Shown in pieces: positions 58,056-64,000 of a DNA stretch of 64,000 nucleotides (position 1 is the first letter of the stretch; every line of letters starts with the position of its first letter). Below the pieces are notes generated by a model. It saw only the letters and a program-made list of their open reading frames with translations, was not told the DNA's origin and made no database searches. The position numbers and the translations under genes are program-made. The DNA comes from Vibrio sp. Isolate34. GTDB taxonomy: Bacteria > Pseudomonadota > Gammaproteobacteria > Enterobacterales > Vibrionaceae. The stretch spans positions 186,001-250,000 of the forward strand of contig NZ_JAKEUO010000004.1 of the NCBI RefSeq assembly GCF_022397915.1. Direction: 5' to 3'.

Positions 58056-58307
58056 ATGAATCTATTAATTGAGTCATTTGAAGGCGGGATTTACTTGGCT
58101 TACCAAATCGTTGGCGAGCAAAAGCAGTTAATTAAGGACGACCACCAGCACCCAATGAAATTTATGAGTGTTAATCAAGCACGCGACCACTTTAGTGATC
58201 AAGGTGTGGCGTCGGCAACTCTCATTCATAACAGCGCTTATGACGAAATGTGTGGCGAGCACTGCGGCAGTACACAACCGTTCGAGATTGATTTGAAGTG
58301 GCGTTAA
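58056..58307 (+). CDS. DUF6482-like small protein
   Basis: An 83-residue soluble protein that starts NLLIESFEGGIYLAYQIVG and ends PFEIDLKWR. I believe it belongs to the DUF6482 family found across marine gammaproteobacteria, with no known function. A CxxxC pair occurs in MCGEHCGST. The ATG at 58056 follows GGAG; an upstream ATG at 58044 lies within that site. A terminator follows at 58340-58366. Confidence 0.75.
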   Translation: MNLLIESFEGGIYLAYQIVGEQKQLIKDDHQHPMKFMSVNQARDHFSDQGVASATLIHNSAYDEMCGEHCGSTQPFEIDLKWR

Positions 58308-58339
58308 ATCAACTTCAAATCAATCGTGATAAAAATGGA

Positions 58340-58366
58340 AAGGCTTGCACTAACGCAAGCCTTTTT
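58340..58366. terminator. Terminator between the DUF6482 gene and the converging nqrB-like gene
   Basis: AAGGCTTGC / GCAAGCCTTTTT hairpin. It may serve both directions. Confidence 0.85.
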
Positions 58367-58383
58367 CTTTGGGGTCGTATTTC

Positions 58384-59625
58384 TTATCGTGCTGCGCGTT
58401 TTTGCCTGCGCTTGATGTTTTGCTCTTTTACAACAAAGTCGAACAATGGTGCGAACAAGTTAGCAAACAAGATAGCGAGCATGATGCCCTCTGGGTAAGC
58501 AGGGTTGAGCACTCGAATACCGACCGTCATTACACCAATCAAGATCCCGTAAGCCCACTTGCTCTGATTAGTGAACGCCGCGGAAACCGGGTCCGTTGCC
58601 ATAAAGAAAGTACCAAAGGCCACACCACCCAACACAAAGTGCCAGTAGAACGGCATCGAGAACATCGAGTTAGTCTCTGAGCCAATCCAGTTCATCAAGC
58701 TCGACGTCGCCACAAGGCCGACAATTACACCCGCGACAATGCGCCAAGACGCTATTTTCATCACAATCAGAATTACACCGGTCAACATAATCAGCAGTGA
58801 AGACACTTCGCCCATTGAGCCCGGAATATTACCAATGAAGGCATCCATCCAAGTGATCGCCTCACCTGTCATGTTATTGATCAGCGATGAGCCACCGCCC
58901 TCGTACCACTGGCTTAGAGGCGTCGCTCCTGAGTAGCCGTCAGCGGCAACCCATACCAAGCCACCGGACATGTTGGCGGGATAGGCAAAGTAAAGAAACG
59001 CTCGACCCGCTAATGCAGGGTTGAGGAAGTTTCGCCCTGTACCACCGAACAACTCCTTGGCAACGACAATACCAAAGGTGATACCCAAAGCGGCTTGCCA
59101 TAGCGGAATCGTTGGTGGAAGAATTAAAGCAAAGAGAACCGAGCTAACAAAGAATCCTTCGTTGACCTCATGTTTTCGTACAACTGCAAATAAGACTTCC
59201 CAGAAGCCACCAACCACAAACACTGTGGCATAAACAGGAACAAAGTAGAGAGCACCGAGAAACATCTGGCTTCCCCATCCACTGGAGACTATAGCGTCAG
59301 CACTACCAAACGCCCACGATAAGCGCCAACTGCTGTCGATGATGGAGGCTAGCTCGGCGCCAGAATAGGTAGCCGTTAACCCCATCACGGATTGGTGACC
59401 TACGTTGTACATACCCCAGAACATTGCGGGGAAAGTGGCTAGCCACACCAGAATCATGATGCGTTTGAGGTCTATGCTGTCTCGAACATGGGTTATGCCG
59501 CGGTTTACATTGCCGGGCGTGTAAAAGATGGTCGCAAAAGCCTCATACACAGGGTAGAGCTTTTCGTACTTACCACCCGCTTCGAAGCGTGGAGCCACGT
59601 CTTCTAATCGTTTTTTCAAACTCAT
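58384..59625 (-). CDS. Solitary NqrB-like subunit of Na+-translocating NADH:quinone reductase
   Basis: A 413-residue membrane protein very similar throughout to Nqr[59 protein letters not shown] and [18 protein letters not shown]. The covalent-FMN site DGYSGAT is intact, so ApbE-type flavinylation is possible. NqrB normally carries FMN and riboflavin and is encoded inside nqrABCDEF. Here no other nqr gene is adjacent: the neighbours are a terminator and DUF6482 gene on one side and a SPOR gene on the other. I start at 59625 (MSLKKRLED), with AAGGTGG upstream. It could be a functional paralogue or a flavin carrier with a new partner. Confidence 0.9.
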   Translation of the reverse strand: MSLKKRLEDVAPRFEAGGKYEKLYPVYEAFATIFYTPGNVNRGITHVRDSIDLKRIMILVWLATFPAMFWGMYNVGHQSVMGLTATYSGAELASIIDSSWRLSWAFGSADAIVSSGWGSQMFLGALYFVPVYATVFVVGGFWEVLFAVVRKHEVNEGFFVSSVLFALILPPTIPLWQAALGITFGIVVAKELFGGTGRNFLNPALAGRAFLYFAYPANMSGGLVWVAADGYSGATPLSQWYEGGGSSLINNMTGEAITWMDAFIGNIPGSMGEVSSLLIMLTGVILIVMKIASWRIVAGVIVGLVATSSLMNWIGSETNSMFSMPFYWHFVLGGVAFGTFFMATDPVSAAFTNQSKWAYGILIGVMTVGIRVLNPAYPEGIMLAILFANLFAPLFDFVVKEQNIKRRQKRAAR

Positions 59626-59767
59626 AATCTCAACCACCTTATTGCTTGAGTTATGGTTTTCTACGCATCAACGGCTCTATTTGAACAATTTCTGACGATA
59701 TTTAATCAAATTCGTTTTGAAGAAGTGAACATCAACAACTTAGACCAAGATTGAAAAAGAAAGATCT

Positions 59768-59802
59768 AAAAACAACAAAGCCCCAGCGATGGCTGAGGCT
59801 TG
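59768..59802 (-). terminator. Terminator of the SPOR-domain gene
   Basis: AAGCCTCAGC / GCTGGGGCTT stem on the minus strand followed by a T-rich run. It isolates the downstream nqrB-like gene. Confidence 0.75.
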
Positions 59803-59825
59803 TTTGGTATAACTACAGGTCGGAG

Positions 59826-60803
59826 TTACTTCACACACATCACGTTAAGCAGTGAAGACCCTTTCAATTGGTTTACGTTACCGTTGGTAAACAGACCTTT
59901 CTTATCTGCGCCCCAATAAGGTAGGTGCATTGGCCAATTCTGTTTCTCCATCACCTTCGAACCTAAAATGCTCTGCCATTGTTTTTCAGTCATCAGCTTC
60001 ATGTTGACCTGCTTACACACTAACTCAGCACTGGCGTAATCTAGACGACTCCAAGGCTTGCCCTGTTCCATGTAAAACTGTTGTTGGTGATCAAGGAGGT
60101 AAGGTATCGCATATTGAGAGCCCGCAACATTGGCCGTCACACGAATTTCGATATCAAGGTCGTTATTTGAGCTTGTACCACTACTTGGGAAAGCTTGAAT
60201 TGCAGCGGCGCTGGTTGCTGCTTGAGCTTCAACCACAGGTTTCGCTGCTGACTTAGCGACTGGTTTTGGCCTTGCCGGGGCTTTAGGCTTAACCGCTTTG
60301 GATTCGACGGCTTTAGGTGCTGCTGCTTTTGCAACGATAGGTTGTGATGAAGTTTTCGACTTATCCACCATACGAATAAAGGCTTCACCATAGCCCGGAA
60401 CCTTACGTACTTGAACTAGGTCTTTTCTCGCATCAGAGAAGGTAGAGTAAGGGCCAATTAAGCAACGGTAGTCACCACCTTCAGGCTTCATCCAAACATT
60501 AGTCGAGATCTTTTCATATAGAGGTTTTGCACGGTTCAGCGACAAAGGCTTGTTCAGAAGGCCGCATTGAACCCAAAACAGTTCGTTATCTGAATGACGT
60601 TTAGGCGCCTTGCTACCCCAAACTCCTTTACCAATCGGACATGACTGCTCTAGCTGTGGTAATTGATTGGTGCTTGCCTGAGTAGCATCACATAGAACCG
60701 ATTCTGCACTAACTTGGCTCGATACCAAAAGGGATGCAGCGATAAGCCCCATACGATAATTTCTCATCACAGCACGACATACAGCATTCATTGTCAATTT
60801 CAT
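59826..60803 (-). CDS. SPOR-domain periplasmic protein with FGE/lectin-like C-terminus
   Basis: A 325-residue exported protein with a signal peptide ending ...SSQVSA-E. A SPOR-like region (about 70-145; FWVQCGLLNKPLSLNRAKPLYEKI...CLIGPYSTFSDARKDLVQVRKVPGYGEAFIRMV) may bind denuded peptidoglycan glycans at the septum. A long Ala/Lys/Pro linker (about 155-205) follows, then a C-terminal domain (about 215-325; YASAELVCKQVNMKLMTEKQWQSIL...LPYWGADKKGLF) resembling the formylglycine-enzyme/lectin fold. The ATG at 60803 is chosen over upstream GTGs. Function is inferred as cell-envelope related. Confidence 0.72.
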   Translation of the reverse strand: MKLTMNAVCRAVMRNYRMGLIAASLLVSSQVSAESVLCDATQASTNQLPQLEQSCPIGKGVWGSKAPKRHSDNELFWVQCGLLNKPLSLNRAKPLYEKISTNVWMKPEGGDYRCLIGPYSTFSDARKDLVQVRKVPGYGEAFIRMVDKSKTSSQPIVAKAAAPKAVESKAVKPKAPARPKPVAKSAAKPVVEAQAATSAAAIQAFPSSGTSSNNDLDIEIRVTANVAGSQYAIPYLLDHQQQFYMEQGKPWSRLDYASAELVCKQVNMKLMTEKQWQSILGSKVMEKQNWPMHLPYWGADKKGLFTNGNVNQLKGSSLLNVMCVK

Positions 60804-60920
60804 AACCACCACTTAAACCCTTACGGGCTAATTGTTACCGAATCAATATCGATAAAACATGAATTCCATTTTAAGTATTATTGACAGTATCAATGATACT
60901 AAGTTCCAGATCCATTAAGC

Positions 60921-60950
60921 AAAAAAAGAGCCGTAATTGCTTACGGCTCT
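60921..60950 (-). terminator. Terminator of the peptide ABC transporter operon
   Basis: AGAGCCGTAA / TTACGGCTCT hairpin. On the minus strand it is followed by seven T residues. Confidence 0.9.
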
Positions 60951-60990
60951 TAGTTTAGTGACTTTTTTTTCTAAAAATCAAACCGCTCTA

Positions 60991-61929
60991 TCACCCTTTA
61001 TAAATTTTAGGGTTAAACACGTCACGTAACCAGTCGCCTAATAGGTTAATAACTAGAACTAATGTTACCAAAAGCACACCTGGGAATGCTGTGATCCACC
61101 ATGCTCCAGAGAAAATGTAGTTAAAACCAGTGCTGATCAGAGCACCCAGTGACGGTTGGTCCACCGGAAGACCTAAGCCTAGGAAAGAAAGTGCCGCTTC
61201 TGACATGATGGCATTTGCCACCTGTACCGTTGAGATAACCAAAATTGGCGATAAACAGTTAGGCAGAATATGACGGAACATGATGCGAGGTGCTCTGAAG
61301 CCCATCACACGAGCCGCTTCTACGTACTCTTTCTTCTTCTCTGCCAATACCGATGCACGAATTGTACGAGCATACTGAGGCCATTCGGCAATACCGATGA
61401 TCACCACCAGCATAACAACGGCATATTGCGCGTAGAAGTCACTACCGAAACTTGCCTTAAAGATAGCTGAAACAATGATCGCAACCATCATGGTTGAGAA
61501 CGAAAGCTGAACATCGGCAAAACGCATCAAGAAGCTATCGATACGACCACCGAAGTAACCCGCAGACAGACCAATGATGATACCTAGAGTCAACTGAAGG
61601 CCAACCGCTAAGAAACCAATCGTCAATGAAAGACGAGAGCCGTAAAGCATGGTCGATAAGATGTCACGACCTTGCTCATCAGTACCCAGTAAGAAACGCT
61701 CTTCGCCGTCTTCCATCCAAGATGGTGGCAACTCTGAATCCATGATGTCGATAGACGTCACGTCATACGGGTCTGTTGGCGCTAAAATCGGTGCCGCTAG
61801 TGCCATCACCAGGAAGGCTGCAAAGATGGCAAAGCTGACCATTGCCACTTTGTCACGTAAGAAGTAGTACAGAATGTCTGACTGCTTGAATCGCTCCCAA
61901 CGAGATGGAGCTGTTGTTGTTTGTTCCAT
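60991..61929 (-). CDS. Peptide ABC transporter permease, DppC/OppC type
   Basis: A 312-residue inner-membrane permease with about six helices and the binding-protein-dependent transport signature EYVEAARVMGFRAPRIMFRHILPNCLSPILV (EAA loop that contacts the ATPase). The N-terminal OppC extension with DPYDVTSIDIMDSELPPSW is present. Its start is 2 bp after the DppB-like stop, so the two permeases are translationally coupled. No ATPase gene follows before the terminator. Confidence 0.92.
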   Translation of the reverse strand: MEQTTTAPSRWERFKQSDILYYFLRDKVAMVSFAIFAAFLVMALAAPILAPTDPYDVTSIDIMDSELPPSWMEDGEERFLLGTDEQGRDILSTMLYGSRLSLTIGFLAVGLQLTLGIIIGLSAGYFGGRIDSFLMRFADVQLSFSTMMVAIIVSAIFKASFGSDFYAQYAVVMLVVIIGIAEWPQYARTIRASVLAEKKKEYVEAARVMGFRAPRIMFRHILPNCLSPILVISTVQVANAIMSEAALSFLGLGLPVDQPSLGALISTGFNYIFSGAWWITAFPGVLLVTLVLVINLLGDWLRDVFNPKIYKG

Positions 61930-61931
61930 GA

Positions 61932-62909
61932 TTATGCTCCTTTCCCTGTGATGTTCACTGTTGGGTTAATGATGCCGTATAGCAAGTCAACAATGGTGTT
62001 CGTTACTACGAAGATTAAGCCAACGAAGATAACGTATGCGGTAATCAGTGGTGTATCCACTCGGTTAATCGCTTCAAGGAATAGGAAGCCGGTGCCCGGC
62101 CACTGGAATACGGTTTCAGTAAGAATGGTGTAAGCCACCATAGTACCAATCTGAACACCACCTACCGTTAGTACGGGTAGCATTGTGTTTTTCAGAGCGT
62201 GTTGGTAGTAAATCTTGTTCAGGGCTAAGCCTTTCGCTTTACCAAACTTGATGTACTCAGAGCTAAGAACTTCGAGCATTTCAGAGCGTACTAGACGAAT
62301 GAACAGAGGCAGCATGATAGATGCTAGAGCAATACTCGGCAGCACTAAGTGCGCAAGGCCATCTATCGTTAAGAAGCCAGACTCCCAACCAAACCAGTTT
62401 GCGGTTTCACCACGGCCAAACGACGGCAGCCAACCTAATTCAATTGAGAATACATACATCAACATGATTGCGGTTAAGAAAACAGGAACAGAAATGCCGA
62501 CACTACTGCCCGCCATCACCAGTTTAGTGAAGAAGCTTTTTGGGTGTATTGCAGAATAAACGCCAAGTGGAATCGACAGACAAACGATGATCAGAGAAGC
62601 GCCGAACACAAGCTCAAGCGTTGCGACTAGTTTATCTAAGATTACGTCCACAGCTGGGCGTTTAAAGAAATATGAAGTACCAAGATCACCTTGTAGAGCT
62701 GCGCCCACAAAGCGAGTGTATTTTGTAATGAAGGGATCATTTAAGCCGAGTTCATCACGTAGCGCTTGGCGCTCCGATTCTGAAACAGATTGACCGACTA
62801 ACTCACGCAACGGGTCGCCCAGGTTATCCTGAATGGCAAACGCCACCAAACTGATCACAAACATCACTATCAGTGCCTGAAACAGGCGCTTGACCAGAAA
62901 CGTAACCAT
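61932..62909 (-). CDS. Peptide ABC transporter permease, DppB/OppB type
   Basis: A 325-residue permease beginning MVTFLVKRLFQALIVMFVISLVAFAI, the usual DppB N-terminus, with ELGLNDPFITKYTRFVGAALQGDLGTSY and the EAA loop EYIKFGKAKGLALNKIYYQHALKNTMLPVLT. It partners with the DppC-type protein downstream and the substrate-binding protein upstream. The 178-bp gap to the binding-protein gene carries a stable hairpin. Confidence 0.92.
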   Translation of the reverse strand: MVTFLVKRLFQALIVMFVISLVAFAIQDNLGDPLRELVGQSVSESERQALRDELGLNDPFITKYTRFVGAALQGDLGTSYFFKRPAVDVILDKLVATLELVFGASLIIVCLSIPLGVYSAIHPKSFFTKLVMAGSSVGISVPVFLTAIMLMYVFSIELGWLPSFGRGETANWFGWESGFLTIDGLAHLVLPSIALASIMLPLFIRLVRSEMLEVLSSEYIKFGKAKGLALNKIYYQHALKNTMLPVLTVGGVQIGTMVAYTILTETVFQWPGTGFLFLEAINRVDTPLITAYVIFVGLIFVVTNTIVDLLYGIINPTVNITGKGA

Positions 62910-63044
62910 TCCTTGCCCCTTATCTATCCATGACTATCTAGTCGAAATCCGCGACTAGATAACAAAATTCAGTCTTAAAAAAGGTATTTAGCCAGACTGA
63001 AGGAAGACCAAATACCGAAACTTAAATCTATTTCTTAATAATTT

Positions 63045-63070
63045 GAGAGCCTGAAAAGCTTCAGGCTCTC
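63045..63070 (-). other. Intercistronic hairpin after the substrate-binding protein gene
   Basis: GAGAGCCTGA / TCAGGCTCTC, a perfect 10-bp stem with a six-base loop, lies 17 bp past the stop codon. No T run follows on the minus strand, so it looks like an mRNA-stabilising or attenuating hairpin, not a full terminator. Such elements commonly keep binding-protein levels above permease levels. Confidence 0.7.
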
Positions 63071-63087
63071 GATTCTAGCAAGCTAGA

Positions 63088-64000
63088 TTATTTTACAACT
63101 AGGTCGCCGAAGTAAGGCATAACCATTGGGTTTACTACGTCTGCTGCACCTACGTTAGACTTCGCGCCCCACGCTTCACTTTGCCAGTGTAGCGGTACGA
63201 ATGCTGCGTCGTTGTATAGAGTTGCTTCAACGCCTTTCAGCATTTTAGAACGCTTAACTGGGTCAGTTTCAGTGTTAGAAGCTTCTACAATCGCATCCAT
63301 CTCTGGGTTTGAGTAACCAGAACAGTTGTATTGACCACGGCCTGTCTCTTCGTTACGAGTCATCGTTAGGAACTCGTTGAAGTTAGCTGAATCTTCAGTA
63401 TCTGAGTGCCAGCCGATCATCATCATATCTGCTGAACATAGGTCAAACTCAGGCCAGTACTGTGCTTTAGGCATAGTCTTAAGATCAACTTTAATACCAA
63501 TCTTAGACAGCATTGCCGCTGACGCTTGCGCTACTTTCGCATCGTTCACGTAACGGTTGTTTGGAGCCATCATAGTTAGCGTAAAGCCATCTTCGTAGCC
63601 CGCTTCTTTCATCAGCTCTTTCGCTTTTTTCAGATCGTAGCGAGGAACTAGGTCTTCGTTGTGACCCGCGTAGCCTGTTGGGCTTTGCTGACCAGCAGCT
63701 GTTGCGAAGCCTTTCATGATCTTCTTAACGATACCTTCGTTGTTGATTGCGTGAACAATCGCCTGACGAACGCGAACATCTTTAAGAGCTTCGTTGCTGT
63801 TTTGGTTCATTTGGAACGTGATGATACGAGTACCAGGTAGCGTTACTAGATCGATGTTCTTAGCGTTTTTAACACGCTTGTGATCGTTTGGTGCTACTGG
63901 GTGAATCATATCAACGTCGCCAGAAAGAAGTGCTGCAACACGTGTCGCGTCTTCTTTGATTGGCACAAGTGTTAGCTTGTCTACGTTGCCTTCAGTTTCT
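63088..64000 (-). CDS. Peptide-type ABC transporter substrate-binding protein (C-terminal part; gene runs off the window)
   Basis: A family-5 extracellular solute-binding protein. The frame is open to the window edge, so the N-terminus and signal peptide are missing; about 303 residues plus stop are present. Visible family features are LSGDVDMIHPVAPNDHKRV, LKDVRVRQAIVHAINNEGIVKKIMKGFATAAGQQSPTGYAGHN and YNDAAFVPLHWQSEAWG. This is typical of dipeptide/oligopeptide or heme-binding DppA-like proteins. It is followed by DppB and DppC homologues. Any ATPase genes must lie elsewhere or upstream of the window edge. Confidence 0.9.
   Translation of the reverse strand, partial: ETEGNVDKLTLVPIKEDATRVAALLSGDVDMIHPVAPNDHKRVKNAKNIDLVTLPGTRIITFQMNQNSNEALKDVRVRQAIVHAINNEGIVKKIMKGFATAAGQQSPTGYAGHNEDLVPRYDLKKAKELMKEAGYEDGFTLTMMAPNNRYVNDAKVAQASAAMLSKIGIKVDLKTMPKAQYWPEFDLCSADMMMIGWHSDTEDSANFNEFLTMTRNEETGRGQYNCSGYSNPEMDAIVEASNTETDPVKRSKMLKGVEATLYNDAAFVPLHWQSEAWGAKSNVGAADVVNPMVMPYFGDLVVK

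Overview
The window reads as a near-origin stretch of chromosome 1 of a marine Vibrio, probably of the Splendidus clade. The genus call rests on protein similarity recalled from Vibrio and E. coli families and on gene order (eps/hslR-hslO-pckA, bipA-glnA-ntrBC-hemN-yihI-engB-spf-polA, hemB, rmuC-ubiE-ubiJ-ubiB-tatABC, uspA/uspB/ftnA, asnC, prlC, gor). The species call is a guess. No rRNA, tRNA, insertion sequence, prophage or CRISPR array was seen. Almost all of the window is conserved housekeeping DNA.

Layout. 1-1751: start of the type II secretion operon (epsC, partial epsD, minus strand). 2040-5301: Hsp15, Hsp33 and PEP carboxykinase. 5456-11026: an AsmA-like protein, a minus-strand trio (yihY, dtd, a YiiD-like fusion), then a DUF2959 lipoprotein and a small ATPase. 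11211-18561: bipA and the nitrogen-control block glnA, glnL, glnG, with visible NtrC operators and a sigma-54 promoter. 18670-28034: a GGDEF-EAL enzyme, hemN, DUF2489, yihI, a methyltransferase, cytochrome c4, engB and a small membrane protein. Two sRNA genes lie in this part: a CsrB/CsrC-type RNA between the methyltransferase and cytochrome c4, and Spot 42 downstream of polA. 28035-33088: polA, then a long intergenic region with DnaA-box-like sites and a RyhB sRNA gene under two near-consensus Fur boxes, then a GNAT gene and hemB. 33297-40667: a TatD-family hydrolase facing the rmuC-ubiE-ubiJ-ubiB-tatA-tatB-tatC cluster. 40806-47324: two DMT exporters, a YhiN flavoprotein, uspB, ftnA, uspA, a Cys-rich protein behind a Fur-box-like site, and rsmJ. 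47501-55984: a 1048-residue c-di-GMP enzyme with a periplasmic sensor domain, divergent asnC, prlC, rlmJ and gor. 56186-64000: a more accessory-looking stretch with a large lipoprotein, a DUF6482 protein, a solitary NqrB paralogue, a SPOR-domain protein and part of a peptide ABC transporter.

Function together. Four global RNA or regulatory circuits are readable from DNA alone: NtrBC nitrogen control, CsrA titration by a CsrC-like RNA, carbon control by Spot 42, and iron control by Fur/RyhB (with hemB, hemN, ftnA and cytochrome c4 nearby). The least expected items are the orphan NqrB outside any nqr operon, the Cys-rich/Lys-rich protein behind the Fur-like site, an unlisted 38-residue CxxC microprotein, and tandem 16-bp repeats between tatB and tatC. 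I found no convincing wholly new multi-gene system.
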